Below are positions 42,114 to 51,092 of a DNA stretch of 52,993 nt, piece after piece. Below the pieces are notes generated by a model. That model was not told where the DNA came from, ran no database searches, and worked only from the letters and a program-made list of their open reading frames with translations. Each line of letters opens with the position of its first letter. The stretch's first letter is position 1. Both the position numbers and the translations under genes were made by a program. This DNA comes from an uncultured Curvibacter sp. (lineage in GTDB: Bacteria; Pseudomonadota; Gammaproteobacteria; Burkholderiales; Burkholderiaceae_C): the NCBI GenBank assembly GCA_903834975.1, contig CAILKX010000074.1, positions 1-52,993 on the forward strand, in the 5' to 3' direction.

Positions 42114-42910
42114 ATAAGCCTCTACAGGCCTGGATTGAAGGCGTTGGATTTTGTGCGCCCGGGCTGCCAGACTGGGCGAGCGTCGAGGCGGTTTTCAAAG
42201 GCACTGACCCTTATGTGGCGTCCCCCACGTGTTTGTCGCCGCCAGACCGGTTGCCCCCGGCGGAGCGCAGGCGTGCCAGTCGGGTGGTCAAGCTTGCATT
42301 GGCTTTGGGCCTCGCTGCGGCAGAGAACAGCGAGGCCCATGTGTCTACCTTGGCGACGGTCTTCACGGCCTCTGGTGCAGATGGTCACAACTGCGATGCT
42401 TTGTGCGCCCAGTTGGCCACCGAAGACAAGCACATTTCACCAATCCGGTTTCACAATTCGGTGCACAACGCCCCGGCTGGCTACTGGGGCATCGCCACCC
42501 GCTCCATGGCCCCTTGCCAAGTGCTGTGTGCCTATGACGCCAGTTTTGGCGCGGGGCTGCTCGAAGCCTTGGCGCAGGTGCAACACGATCAAGTGCCGGT
42601 TTTGTTGATCGCTTACGACAGTGAATACCCAGAGCCATTGTTCAGCAAACGGCCTGTGCCCGATTGCGCGGGCGTGGCCTTTGTGCTCAGTCCAGCGCGC
42701 ACGGCTCGGTCACGGGCCCATTTGTTGGTGCGGCCCACCCGCGACTCGGCCGAAACCCTGAACCACGAAGCCTTAGAAACACTGCGTCAACAGACACCAG
42801 CCCTGCGTGCTTTGCCTTTGCTGAGGTGCTTGGCCCTCGGGCAGTCCAGGGCGGTTTGTCTTGATTATTTATCCCCAATGCAACTAGAAGTGTCGCTGTC
42901 CCCATGTTGA
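42110..42910 (+). CDS. Chain-length-factor-like ketosynthase subunit without active-site Cys
   Basis: A 266-residue thiolase-fold protein, about two thirds the length of a KS. It resembles the N-terminal KS half (FHNSVHNAPAGYWGIATRS, then CAYDASFGAGLLEAL). Where a KS has its nucleophilic Cys in a TACSS-like turn, this has AYDAS, so it cannot condense. The C-terminal half with the two His motifs is missing. It matches the short beta-ketoacyl synthase chain-length factor family of aryl polyene clusters (ApeC-like), thought to shape the tunnel of its KS partner. The start at 42110 overlaps the KS stop; the upstream frame to 42083 lies inside that gene. Confidence 0.8.
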   Translation: MNKPLQAWIEGVGFCAPGLPDWASVEAVFKGTDPYVASPTCLSPPDRLPPAERRRASRVVKLALALGLAAAENSEAHVSTLATVFTASGADGHNCDALCAQLATEDKHISPIRFHNSVHNAPAGYWGIATRSMAPCQVLCAYDASFGAGLLEALAQVQHDQVPVLLIAYDSEYPEPLFSKRPVPDCAGVAFVLSPARTARSRAHLLVRPTRDSAETLNHEALETLRQQTPALRALPLLRCLALGQSRAVCLDYLSPMQLEVSLSPC

Positions 42911-43368
42911 ACCGCACCTGGATATCGGGTCACATACCCCATCAAGGCCAGATGTGCTTGCTCGACGAAGTGGTGACTTGGTCGCCGCAGAAAATCGTCT
43001 GCAAAGCCATCAGCCATCACCGCCATGACAACCCGTTGCGCGCCGACGGACAGCTGAGCATCTGTGCGGGCATTGAATACGCTGCCCAGGCCATGGCCGT
43101 GCATGGGGCTTTGTTAGCGCCTCTCGAAACAACGGTTGAGCAGGCGGTCAAAAACACCCCCAAACAAGGCTATTTAACCAGCGTGCGAAGTGTTCAACTG
43201 CATGCAACTCGCTTAGACAATTGGCCTCAAGCGCTGGTGATTCAGGCGGACCGACTCAATGGCGATGAACACCTGATTCTTTATCAATTCAGCGTTCAAC
43301 ACGACGGGGTTTGCTTAATCCATGGCCGAGCCAGCGTCGTGATGGATGCCCAACGGGTGCCCACATGA
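42904..43368 (+). CDS. Hotdog-fold dehydratase (ApeP-like)
   Basis: A 154-residue hotdog protein with HIPHQGQMCLLDEV near the N-terminus and CAGIEYAAQAMAVHG further on, the His and Glu regions expected of this dehydratase branch. It is more distant from FabZ than the dehydratase at 35851. The two may act at different chain lengths or as a heteromer. It overlaps the previous gene by seven bases and the ketoreductase by ATGA. Confidence 0.8.
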   Translation: MLNRTWISGHIPHQGQMCLLDEVVTWSPQKIVCKAISHHRHDNPLRADGQLSICAGIEYAAQAMAVHGALLAPLETTVEQAVKNTPKQGYLTSVRSVQLHATRLDNWPQALVIQADRLNGDEHLILYQFSVQHDGVCLIHGRASVVMDAQRVPT

Positions 43369-44084
43369 AGTGCGCATTGGTGACTGGCGCCAGCGGTGGC
43401 ATTGGCTCCGCCATTGCCAAACGTTTGGCGCAGGATGGGTTTTATGTTGTGGTGCACGCCCATCAGAATTTGGTCAAAGCCGAACAGGTGGTGGATGACA
43501 TTTTGGCCAAAGGCGGCCGTGCGCAAGCGCTGGCCTTTGATGTGACCGATCGGCAGGCATGCGCCTTGGCCTTGCAAGCGCTGACAGAACAACACCCCGT
43601 TCAAGTCTTGGTTAACAACGCCGGCATTCATGACGACGCTGTTTTTCCGGGCATGCGAGAAGATCAGTGGGACCGGGTCGTCGCGGTTTCTTTGAATGGA
43701 TTTTTCAATGTGACCCAGCCATTGACTCTGCCGATGATCCGCAAGCGTTGGGGGCGAATCATCAACATTTCTTCGGTCGCTGCGCTAATGGGCAACCGGG
43801 GTCAGGTCAATTATTCGGCGGCCAAAGGGGCTTTGCACGCCGCTTCAAAGTCATTGGCACTCGAGCTCGCCAGCCGAGGCATCACCGTCAACGCGGTGGC
43901 GCCCGGCATCATTGAGACCGACATGATTGAAGGCCACTTTGATGCAGATTTGATTAAAAAATTGGTGCCCATGCAGCGTGCGGGTCGGGCGCAGGAGGTG
44001 GCCGACTTGGTTGGCTTTTTGGCCTCTGAGCAAGCGGCCTACATTTCAGGCCAAGTGATCTCGATCAATGGGGCGATGATTTAA
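43365..44084 (+). CDS. 3-oxoacyl-ACP reductase (FabG-like)
   Basis: A 239-residue short-chain dehydrogenase. Cofactor motif TGASGGIG (about 7-14), NNAG (84-87), Ser137, Tyr150 and Lys154 (YSAAK) are all present. It reduces the 3-keto group formed by the ketosynthases before dehydration. ATG 43365 overlaps the dehydratase stop. It is the last plus-strand gene of the cluster (ApeQ-like) and shares a TTAA with the stop codon of the convergent glycosyltransferase. Confidence 0.9.
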   Translation: MKCALVTGASGGIGSAIAKRLAQDGFYVVVHAHQNLVKAEQVVDDILAKGGRAQALAFDVTDRQACALALQALTEQHPVQVLVNNAGIHDDAVFPGMREDQWDRVVAVSLNGFFNVTQPLTLPMIRKRWGRIINISSVAALMGNRGQVNYSAAKGALHAASKSLALELASRGITVNAVAPGIIETDMIEGHFDADLIKKLVPMQRAGRAQEVADLVGFLASEQAAYISGQVISINGAMI

Positions 44085-44845
44085 CGCCGTGCGTCCAGTT
44101 TTCGCCTTAACAACAGAGGCAGACGCAACAAAAATCCGAAGAACAAGCGGGTGTGCATCCACGTCAGCAGGGTGTTGTCACGCAGGTATTTGAAGTGGGA
44201 GACGCCGCCTTCTTCGGTGGACAAATAGCGCACCGGCGCATCGAGGTTGATTGGCTGAATGCCCTGCCAAGCCAGTCTCACAACGGCTTCGGGGTCAAAG
44301 TCAAATCTCCGCATGAAGGGGTTGCTTTGCATGACCCGACGCAAAGGCGCTATGGGATAGACGCGAAAGCCATAAAGGGAATCACCAATGCCCGCCCACA
44401 GGGTTTCAAGGTGGGCCCAGGCATTGGAAACTTTGCGGCCGTTCACCCGCAGGGCAGGGGCTTCGGGGCCAAAGACCGGTTTGCCCAAAACCATGGCAGC
44501 GGGATGGGCGATGGAAGTGGCCATGAATTGGGCTATCAAATCAGGGGGGTGTTGGCCGTCGGCGTCCATCGTCAAGGCGTGGGTAAAGCCAGATGAGGCA
44601 GCCATTGAAATGCCCTGAAGCACCGCCGCACCCTTGCCTTGATTGCGCTGCATAACGATCACTCTCAGGCCTGCATGAAGTCCCTCCATGGCTTGCAAAA
44701 GTGCCGTTGATTCGTCGGTACTGCCGTCGACAACCACCCAAACCGGCGTCCAGTGCGACAGGGCATTCGCCACGGTTTTAACCACTTCGGGGCCTGGGTT
44801 GTAACTCGGAATCAGAACCAAGTGGGAGGTGGAAGGTGGATTCAT
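44081..44845 (-). CDS. Family 2 glycosyltransferase (dolichyl-phosphate-mannose-synthase-like)
   Basis: A 254-residue GT-A fold glycosyltransferase. LIPSYNPG, VVVDGSTDES and the metal-binding TMDADGQHPP are the family 2 motifs. A C-terminal hydrophobic/basic stretch (TRLFFGFLLRLPLLLRRK) suggests membrane association rather than full TM helices. It probably adds a sugar to the polyene or its lipid anchor. The sugar donor cannot be told. Cotranscribed with the acyltransferase upstream (12-base gap) on the minus strand. Confidence 0.87.
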   Translation of the reverse strand: MNPPSTSHLVLIPSYNPGPEVVKTVANALSHWTPVWVVVDGSTDESTALLQAMEGLHAGLRVIVMQRNQGKGAAVLQGISMAASSGFTHALTMDADGQHPPDLIAQFMATSIAHPAAMVLGKPVFGPEAPALRVNGRKVSNAWAHLETLWAGIGDSLYGFRVYPIAPLRRVMQSNPFMRRFDFDPEAVVRLAWQGIQPINLDAPVRYLSTEEGGVSHFKYLRDNTLLTWMHTRLFFGFLLRLPLLLRRKLDARR

Positions 44846-44857
44846 TTCACATTCACT

Positions 44858-45661
44858 TCAATGAAGCGGGTGTTGACCCGACGCCTTTGGGCAGGTGTCG
44901 CTTCCGTTGCCGCTGAACAGGCTTTCTTCAAAATAGGCTTGCAAAACCGGGGTGAAAGCCACGGCGTCAAAGGGCGGATCGAAGCGACGTCCGAGCCGAA
45001 TGTTGAAGTGCAAAGGCAAAGATGGTGGTCGCCAAAATGGCCATTCCTTCCCCAAATAGGGAGAAGAAAATTCGATCAACAAGGTTTGAATCGGGACGCC
45101 ACATCGCTGCGCCATGAGCCCCATGACGGGCAAACAGGCATTGATGGGGAAATGCCTTGTGCGTGTTCCTTCTGGAAAAATGAGCACTTGGCCGCCTTGC
45201 GACAAGACTTGGGTGCTTTCCAAAATCATGGTCAAAGGCACTTCGTTGCGAACATAGCCTGCCAACCTGACCGCTGCACCCAACAAAAGATGGTCGGTGA
45301 GGCTCGCCTTCATCACACACACGACATTGGGAAGGCGTGAGGCAATCAACACCGCATCCAATAAGGTGGGGTGATTGGCCACAATGAGCAAGGGCCCTTG
45401 TGGGCGGAGCGCATCAAGGGCAGACAGATCAAAGCGACAAGCGCACAGGGTGCCCAACAGGCCCAAATAAGCCTTCAATCCCCATGAGATGACCCAACGG
45501 CCCAAAGGTTGCCCCCAACGTTTGGGGAGCACCCCACTCAGTACCGTGGCGAAGGGGTGCCACAACAAACAAAGAAAGGCCAGACTTGCAATGCCAAGGT
45601 GCATGGCGATCAATTCATAAAGCCGCCAGCCAAGGCGTCGAGGCGAAGCGCGAACCGTCAT
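44858..45661 (-). CDS. 1-acylglycerol-3-phosphate acyltransferase-like (PlsC family)
   Basis: A 267-residue membrane-associated acyltransferase. The NHPTLLD motif (His97, Asp102) and FPEGTR (Glu164-Arg167) are the PlsC signature. A hydrophobic N-terminal segment spans about 22-45. A second acyltransferase in the cluster, of a different family from that at 36193, suggests two acylation steps on the final lipid. The ATG at 45661 lacks a clear ribosome site, and a small upstream frame ends five bases before it. Confidence 0.85.
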   Translation of the reverse strand: MTVRASPRRLGWRLYELIAMHLGIASLAFLCLLWHPFATVLSGVLPKRWGQPLGRWVISWGLKAYLGLLGTLCACRFDLSALDALRPQGPLLIVANHPTLLDAVLIASRLPNVVCVMKASLTDHLLLGAAVRLAGYVRNEVPLTMILESTQVLSQGGQVLIFPEGTRTRHFPINACLPVMGLMAQRCGVPIQTLLIEFSSPYLGKEWPFWRPPSLPLHFNIRLGRRFDPPFDAVAFTPVLQAYFEESLFSGNGSDTCPKASGQHPLH

Positions 45662-45665
45662 GGAA

Positions 45666-45947
45666 TCAATTTTTATTCTGGCTGGGAGAGGAGGTAAGAA
45701 GGTTCATCGCTTTTAAATCGAGTTTGCTTGAAAGCGCCCCCTTTGAGAAGGGCATGAGGCGGTGATTGGGCATCTCAAAACGTAAAAGCATGTTTGATCG
45801 GCTAAAGGCTAAATTCAGAAGGTGCATGAACTCTCCACCGCCATGGACGCTCTGGGCTGAATGGGCCATTTGAAGCGTGTCCTTAATCGAAACATCTTGT
45901 TGCCAATTAGCACGTTCGCTAGGCGACAAGCCCCTCGGGTGAACCAC
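45666..45947 (-). CDS. Hypothetical small protein (doubtful)
   Basis: A 93-codon frame starting with GTG at 45947, just upstream of the PlsC-like gene. I do not recognise it. It has no signal peptide, membrane segment or known motif, and is rich in Ser, Leu and Met. For it: it ends five bases before the acyltransferase start, as an operon member would. Against it: GTG start, no ribosome site, and its start leaves only 27 bases to the divergent dehydrogenase gene. If not real, this 310-base stretch is an intergenic region holding the promoters of both sides. Confidence 0.3.
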   Translation of the reverse strand: MVHPRGLSPSERANWQQDVSIKDTLQMAHSAQSVHGGGEFMHLLNLAFSRSNMLLRFEMPNHRLMPFSKGALSSKLDLKAMNLLTSSPSQNKN

Positions 45948-45974
45948 ACAATCTTTCGTTTTTAGGGGCTATTT

Positions 45975-46745
45975 ATGTTGAACGGAAAAACAGCCTTGGT
46001 GACGGGTTCCACCAGCGGCATTGGTTTGGGGATTGCCAAGGCATTGGCCCAACAAGGGGCCCGCCTCGTCTTAAATGGTTTTGGCGACGTTGACGAAGCC
46101 AAAGCCGAGGTGGCCGCTTTGGGCGGCCAGGTCGGTTACCACGGCGCCGACATGAGCAAACCTGCCGAAATTGAGGCCATGATGACCTACGCAGCCACCG
46201 AATTTGGCGGCGTCGACATCTTGGTCAACAACGCGGGCATTCAATTTGTGTCGCCCATTGAAGACTTTCCGCCGGCCAAATGGGACGCCATCGTGTCCAT
46301 CAATTTGAGTGCCGCTTTCCACACCACGCGGCTCGCCATTCCGCACATGCGTGCTCAAAACTGGGGCCGGGTGATCAACATTGCCTCAACCCACGGTTTG
46401 GTGGGCTCCCCCTTCAAAGTGGCCTATGTGGCGGCGAAGCACGGCCTCGTCGGCATGACGAAGGTGGTGGCCCTAGAAACGGCCACCACAGGCATCACAG
46501 CCAACGCGATTTGCCCCGGTTGGGTGCTGACGCCCTTGGTCCAGAAACAAATTGACGACCGCGCTGCGCTTGAAAAAATCTCGGTGAAACAAGCCAGCGA
46601 TGAGTTACTGGATGAAAAAGAACCTTCCAAACAATTCACCACCCCCGAGCAATTGGCGGGACTGGCTTTGTTTTTGTGCTCGCCGGCTGCAGACAACGTT
46701 CGCGGCGCAGCCTGGCCAGCAGACGGTGGGTGGACAGCGCAATGA
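45975..46745 (+). CDS. 3-hydroxybutyrate dehydrogenase
   Basis: A 256-residue [11 protein letters not shown] (10-17), NNAG (85-88), Ser138, Tyr151 and Lys155 (YVAAK), and the C-terminal [14 protein letters not shown] match D-3-hydroxybutyrate dehydrogenases. It oxidises 3-hydroxybutyrate to acetoacetate with NAD+, as in polyhydroxybutyrate use. GGGGC precedes ATG 45975. The next gene starts in its stop codon (ATGA) and acts on acetoacetate, which supports the substrate. Confidence 0.9.
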   Translation: MLNGKTALVTGSTSGIGLGIAKALAQQGARLVLNGFGDVDEAKAEVAALGGQVGYHGADMSKPAEIEAMMTYAATEFGGVDILVNNAGIQFVSPIEDFPPAKWDAIVSINLSAAFHTTRLAIPHMRAQNWGRVINIASTHGLVGSPFKVAYVAAKHGLVGMTKVVALETATTGITANAICPGWVLTPLVQKQIDDRAALEKISVKQASDELLDEKEPSKQFTTPEQLAGLALFLCSPAADNVRGAAWPADGGWTAQ

Positions 46746-47515
46746 ACATTCAAGAAGTTCGCGAACACGCGTTCGCCATGCCCCTGACCAACCCGTCGTA
46801 CCCCCGTCCCCCTTATCGGTTTTACAACCGTGAATACATCATCATCAGTTATCGAACCGATTTCGATACCTTGCGTGCCTTGGTGCCTGAGCCTCTCGAA
46901 ATTGGCGAACCCATCGTTAATTACGAATTCATCCGCATGCCCGACTCGACGGGTTTTGGCGATTACACCGAAACCGGTCAAGTCATCCCTGTCACCTTCA
47001 AAGGGCAAGCGGGAGGCTATGTGCATTCCATGTTTTTGGACGACGGCGCGCCCATCAGCGGGGGGCGAGAAATTTGGGGTTTTCCCAAAAAACTCGGTTT
47101 TCCCAAAGTGGTCCATGAAGGTGACGTCATTGTCGGCACCTTGCATTACGGCAGTCAATTGTGTGCCGCCGGCTCGATTGGCTACAAGCACCAAATCATG
47201 GACGCCGCGGCCCGTGCCAAATTGCTTCAATCCATCGCTTCGCCGAACTTTTTGCTCAAAATCATGCCCCATGTGGACGGCACCACTCGGCTCTGTGAAT
47301 TGGTCCGGTACACCCTCCAGGACATTGAATTGCACGGTGCTTGGACATCCCCCGCCGCGCTGGAGCTTTACCAACACGTGATTGCAGACGTCGCCCGTTT
47401 GCCGGTCTTGGAAGTGGTTTCCGCCAAACATTACATCGCCGACCTCACTTTGGGAATGGGGGAAGTGGTCTTCGACTATTTGTCAACCGACCCTGGGGCA
47501 GATCGCAAAGCATGA
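46742..47515 (+). CDS. Acetoacetate decarboxylase
   Basis: A 257-residue protein. The Schiff-base site [10 protein letters not shown] contains Lys116 and Lys117, equivalent to the catalytic and pKa-lowering lysines of Clostridium acetobutylicum enzyme (115/116). GGREIWGFP and the N-terminal YIIISYRTD are typical. It would convert acetoacetate to acetone and CO2; some family members act on other ketoacids. The start at 46742 is coupled to the dehydrogenase, and the end overlaps the patatin gene start by ATGA. Confidence 0.9.
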   Translation: MNIQEVREHAFAMPLTNPSYPRPPYRFYNREYIIISYRTDFDTLRALVPEPLEIGEPIVNYEFIRMPDSTGFGDYTETGQVIPVTFKGQAGGYVHSMFLDDGAPISGGREIWGFPKKLGFPKVVHEGDVIVGTLHYGSQLCAAGSIGYKHQIMDAAARAKLLQSIASPNFLLKIMPHVDGTTRLCELVRYTLQDIELHGAWTSPAALELYQHVIADVARLPVLEVVSAKHYIADLTLGMGEVVFDYLSTDPGADRKA

Positions 47516-48636
47516 AAACCCACTTGACCGAACAATTTGCCAAATATGGTCGCGTGGCGCTGATGTTGCAAGGGGGGGGCGCTTTAGGCTCTTACCAAGT
47601 GGGCGTTTACAAGGCCCTCGAAGAAGCAGGCTGCCATCCGTGCTGGATTTGCGGCGTTTCCATTGGCTCCATCAACGGGGCTTTGATTGCGGGCAACCCG
47701 CCCGAGAAAAGGCTGGAGCGCTTGGAGGAATTTTGGTCGCTGGTGACCAGTCGGCCGTTGGGTATCTTCGAACCCGCCGAGAGTCCGGCAGGCCGTTTGG
47801 CGGCCACTGTGAGTGGCCTCTCGACCATGATGCTGGGGCAACCTGGCTTTTTCCAGCCCCATTTAATCAGTCCTTGGATGTCAATGCCGGGCTCTAAGTC
47901 GGCCACCTCGTATTACGACACCTCCGAGCTGGAAAAAACCCTGAACCGCTTGATCGATTTTGACCGGCTCAACAACGGTGAAATTCGGCTCAGCATGGGG
48001 GCTGTGAATGTCGCCACCGGCGACAACCTGTTCTTTGATACCTTGAAAGAACGCATCACGGTTCACCACATCATGGCCAGCGGGGCCCTGCCTCCCGCCT
48101 TTCCCATGGTGAAGATCGACGATGCGTTTTATTGGGACGGCGGTCTGGTCTCCAATACCCCCTTGCAATACCTGCTTGACCAAGAGGAAAACGTGAGCAC
48201 CTTGGTCTTTCAAGTCGAGCTTTTCAAGGCGGCGGGTGAAATTCCAGAGGAAATGGCCGAGGTCGAAACCCGCATGAAAGAAATCACTTATTCCAGTCGA
48301 ACGCGTCAGGCGGCCAAAGGTTTTAAAAATGCCTTGTCACTGCGCAGTCGATTGGCAAAAGCCTACGAAAGACTGCCTTCAGACCAATTAACTACCGAAG
48401 AAAAGCGGCTGATGAAGCTCTATTCTGAAGAAGGCGTCGTGAACTTGATTCAGCTGATTTACCAAAGTCGGCCGCATGAGAGCGATAACAAAGACTATGA
48501 GTTTTCCAGATCGACCATGCAAGCCCACATTGACTCCGGTTATCAGGATGCGGTGAAAACCTTGGCCCACTCAGAATGGTTAAGGATGCCAACAGCGAAT
48601 CAAGGCGTTGCTTTCCACCGACTGCATGTGGATTAA
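47512..48636 (+). CDS. Patatin-like phospholipase/esterase
   Basis: A 374-residue patatin. The oxyanion loop [10 protein letters not shown] (about 20-29), the nucleophile Ser50 in GVSIG, and the Asp209 in WDGG form the Ser-Asp dyad. An additional C-terminal helical domain of the DUF3734 kind follows. Proposed role: hydrolysis of a lipid or polyester, possibly feeding 3-hydroxybutyrate to its two partners; that is inference. The oxyanion loop is encoded over a run of eight G (47572-47579). Start 47512 is within the stop of the decarboxylase gene; a frame open to 47341 lies inside that gene. Confidence 0.87.
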   Translation: MKTHLTEQFAKYGRVALMLQGGGALGSYQVGVYKALEEAGCHPCWICGVSIGSINGALIAGNPPEKRLERLEEFWSLVTSRPLGIFEPAESPAGRLAATVSGLSTMMLGQPGFFQPHLISPWMSMPGSKSATSYYDTSELEKTLNRLIDFDRLNNGEIRLSMGAVNVATGDNLFFDTLKERITVHHIMASGALPPAFPMVKIDDAFYWDGGLVSNTPLQYLLDQEENVSTLVFQVELFKAAGEIPEEMAEVETRMKEITYSSRTRQAAKGFKNALSLRSRLAKAYERLPSDQLTTEEKRLMKLYSEEGVVNLIQLIYQSRPHESDNKDYEFSRSTMQAHIDSGYQDAVKTLAHSEWLRMPTANQGVAFHRLHVD

Positions 48637-48752
48637 AGCCTTCCCATAGCGCTTGACCGGTTGTTTTTGAAAGCCTCTGAGAAGGGGTTGATCGTCAATC
48701 GCGGCCTCTGCGGTTACACTCATTCACAAATTGATTTTCAATGAGGGAATGT

Positions 48753-49082
48753 ATGGCCGAAGTCAATCAACAGGGTTCGATCTTCATCGGAGAAGGTGTC
48801 AGTATTTCGGGTTCAATCGAAGTCCCCGACATCATTTCTATTTCAGGCAAAGTCGAGGGCTCCATCACAGCGCGACAAGTGATCGTGGAAGCCACGGGCC
48901 ACGTCCAAGGAAAAGTGCAAGCGGAAATGGTCGACGTCAAAGGCAGCATCTCAGAGTATTTGGCGGTCTCTAAATCGCTGATTATTCGCAGTACGGGTGA
49001 TGTCAAGGGCACTGTTTATTACTCTGAGATCGAGATCGAAAAGGGTGGTCAATTGCAGGGTGATTTGTACATCAACGCCTGA
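48753..49082 (+). CDS. Bactofilin (first of three)
   Basis: A 109-residue bactofilin: a right-handed beta-helix read from repeated short strands such as GSIEVPDIISISGKVEGSI, GHVQGKVQ and GDVKGTVY. Bactofilins form nucleotide-free polymers at the membrane that organise cell-wall enzymes. The domain fills nearly the whole protein. ATG 48753 follows GAGGGA; an ATG four codons earlier lacks it. First of a tandem set with the next two genes. Confidence 0.87.
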   Translation: MAEVNQQGSIFIGEGVSISGSIEVPDIISISGKVEGSITARQVIVEATGHVQGKVQAEMVDVKGSISEYLAVSKSLIIRSTGDVKGTVYYSEIEIEKGGQLQGDLYINA

Positions 49083-49108
49083 TCGATATTCGCTAGAGAG
49101 TCATTTAC

Positions 49109-49636
49109 ATGTCCATGTTCAATAAAAAAGCAGCGCCCGCTGCAAGTGCTCCCTCGGTGCCAACAGCGCCATCAAACGCCTCGACAGGTCCAGAGTCCTT
49201 GGCAAATTCTGAATCGATTGCTGAAGGTGTCAGCGTCGCATCCCCCCGTCCCTATGAAACCTCAAGCGCTGACGCCTCCCATGCCGATGACGCAAGCCGC
49301 AACGCTGGCTTGGGGTTGAAGCCAACTTCAAAACCATCTATTTTGAGTAATGGTTTTGAATTTGAAGGTGTTATCAAATCCGATGGTGTTTTGAACATTT
49401 CTTCGAGTTTGAAAGGCAAGGTTTTTGCCAAATCCATTTTCTTGGACGTTGACGGTGTCGTCGAAGGTGAAATTCAAGCCGAGGTTTTGACCATCAAGGG
49501 CAAAATTTACGGTGAAATCCATTGCCAGGACTTGACGATTGGCTCACGCGCCGTGATCGATGGGACTTGTTTTTACAAGACCATCAACATTCAACGCGGC
49601 GGCCGTGTCTCGGGCAAATTAACCCGCGTGGATTGA
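49109..49636 (+). CDS. Bactofilin (second), with long disordered N-terminus
   Basis: A 175-residue bactofilin. Residues 1-75 are Ala/Ser/Pro-rich and probably disordered; the beta-helix core (about 80-170) shows GFEFEGVIKSDGVLNI, SSLKGKVFAKSIFL, VEGEIQAEVLTIKGKIYGEI. Some bactofilins use such tails for membrane contact. It starts 26 bases after the first bactofilin gene and ends five bases before the third. Confidence 0.88.
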   Translation: MSMFNKKAAPAASAPSVPTAPSNASTGPESLANSESIAEGVSVASPRPYETSSADASHADDASRNAGLGLKPTSKPSILSNGFEFEGVIKSDGVLNISSSLKGKVFAKSIFLDVDGVVEGEIQAEVLTIKGKIYGEIHCQDLTIGSRAVIDGTCFYKTINIQRGGRVSGKLTRVD

Positions 49637-49641
49637 CCAAG

Positions 49642-50028
49642 ATGGGTCTTTTCACACAAGACCTCCACTCACTGCAATCCCTGATCGATGAACAGGCCAC
49701 TGTGCGTGGCCGGTTCATCACCACCACCAATTTAAGGGTGGACGGCACTGTCGAGGGCGACATAGAAGCAGGAGAAGCGCCTCAAGGGCCTCAGTCGTGT
49801 GTGGTGATCGGTTCTTCGGGGCGCGTTTTTGGCGATATTCGCGCCTACCGAGTCGTTGTAGCGGGTCGAGTGGATGGGCATATCTATGCCACCGAAAAAG
49901 TCATTCTTGAAAAAGGCGCTCACATCAAGGGCGATATCACCTACGACGCCTTGGAGGTCCAACAACCGATTTCGCACCAAGGGATGTTGATATCCAGGGG
50001 CAAAGGCGTTGAGGCGGTCAATCTTTAG
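49642..50028 (+). CDS. Bactofilin (third)
   Basis: A 128-residue bactofilin with a short N-terminal tail (about 20 residues) and the core RGRFITTTNLRVDGTVEGDI, SSGRVFGDIRAYRVVVAGRVDGHIYATEKVILE and GAHIKGDITYDALEV. ATG 49642 begins the recognisable protein; the longer frame from 49522 lies inside the second bactofilin gene. A small GCCCC-AAT-GGGGC hairpin follows at 50028-50040, between it and the convergent peptidase gene. Confidence 0.88.
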   Translation: MGLFTQDLHSLQSLIDEQATVRGRFITTTNLRVDGTVEGDIEAGEAPQGPQSCVVIGSSGRVFGDIRAYRVVVAGRVDGHIYATEKVILEKGAHIKGDITYDALEVQQPISHQGMLISRGKGVEAVNL

Positions 50029-50045
50029 CCCCAATGGGGCCGCGA

Positions 50046-50972
50046 TCAATTCGGACGGGCTGTGACCAAGACCCGCATCGGGTCAACAAAGGCTTGATTG
50101 CGAACCACTTCAAAGTGCAAATGGGGGCCTGTCGAGCGACCCGTATTGCCGACTTCACCCAAAACTTGACCGCGCAAAACGGCTTGACCCGGGGTGACGA
50201 TCACTTTACTCGCGTGGGCATACTTAGAAATAATGTGCCCATTGTGTTCCACTTCCACAAAATTCCCATAGCTGTCGTTGTGGTCCACTTTCAGAACGAC
50301 CCCGTCACCTGCAGAAAGGATGGGCGTGCCGGGTTGGGCATTGAAATCGATTCCTGAATGAAAGGCCATGCCTCTGTGAAAGGGGTCAATGCGCATCCCA
50401 TACAGGCTGGTCAATTCTTTTTTGCCGACCAAAGGCTGTCCCGTTGGCATGGCTCGCAGTTGGCGGTATTCGCGGTTCCAATCATTCAGAATTTGCGCCG
50501 TGAGGTGGTTGATGTCCTGACTCACTTTGAGGTCTCGATTGGCGTCTTCGCTGAAAGACTCATGCTCGGCCAGTAGCTCCTGAATCGGGGCGGCAGATCC
50601 CCCTTGGTTGCTGAAGTCACCCGATTTGACTTTGAAAATGACCGGAGTGGCCAGTTCAGAAAAGCGGTCCTTGACTTGTTTGATTTGTTCCACTTGCTGA
50701 GTCAAAGCAACCAGGCGGTCTTCAAAGGTCTTGAGCTTCCTTTGATAGTCGTCTTCAATTCTTCGCTGTTCCGATTCGGAAATAACGCCGCCCATGGTGT
50801 GGGCCCAGTCGGGTCGGACCTCAATGGCGACACGAATACCCAGGAAATAGAGGAGGGCCCCCAGCAAGATGAAACCAGCAGCGGCCAAGAGCCCCGCCGT
50901 CGCCATTTGCCGCGAGGTGATGTTGACCTTCGTCAACTTGGCCGTGGGGCCAGAAATCCAGATGAGTTGCAT
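50046..50972 (-). CDS. Membrane-anchored M23 (LytM) endopeptidase-like protein
   Basis: A 308-residue protein: short cytoplasmic N-terminus, one TM (about 26-47), a coiled coil (about 66-104), and a C-terminal LytM domain. The zinc ligands are intact: His205 and Asp209 in HSGIDFN, His284/His286 in PHLHFEV, so it should be an active peptidoglycan endopeptidase rather than an activator. Bactofilin and LytM genes are often neighbours, and partnership in cell shape is known in other bacteria. Here they are convergent, 18 bases apart. Confidence 0.9.
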   Translation of the reverse strand: MQLIWISGPTAKLTKVNITSRQMATAGLLAAAGFILLGALLYFLGIRVAIEVRPDWAHTMGGVISESEQRRIEDDYQRKLKTFEDRLVALTQQVEQIKQVKDRFSELATPVIFKVKSGDFSNQGGSAAPIQELLAEHESFSEDANRDLKVSQDINHLTAQILNDWNREYRQLRAMPTGQPLVGKKELTSLYGMRIDPFHRGMAFHSGIDFNAQPGTPILSAGDGVVLKVDHNDSYGNFVEVEHNGHIISKYAHASKVIVTPGQAVLRGQVLGEVGNTGRSTGPHLHFEVVRNQAFVDPMRVLVTARPN

Positions 50973-51092
50973 CGGCTAAATTGGGGTTCAACGTGAAAAA
51001 TGCGTCGAACATCAAGGCCGACTCAAAGTGATCTCATTGTAGTGTTTTGTAACTCTTGAAACGAAACACCCGACTAATTCAGTGTGTTTCAC

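Noticed and set aside
50028-50040. GCCCC-AAT-GGGGC mini hairpin between the third bactofilin and the peptidase gene
   Set aside because: Only five base pairs and no T-run, so not called a terminator.
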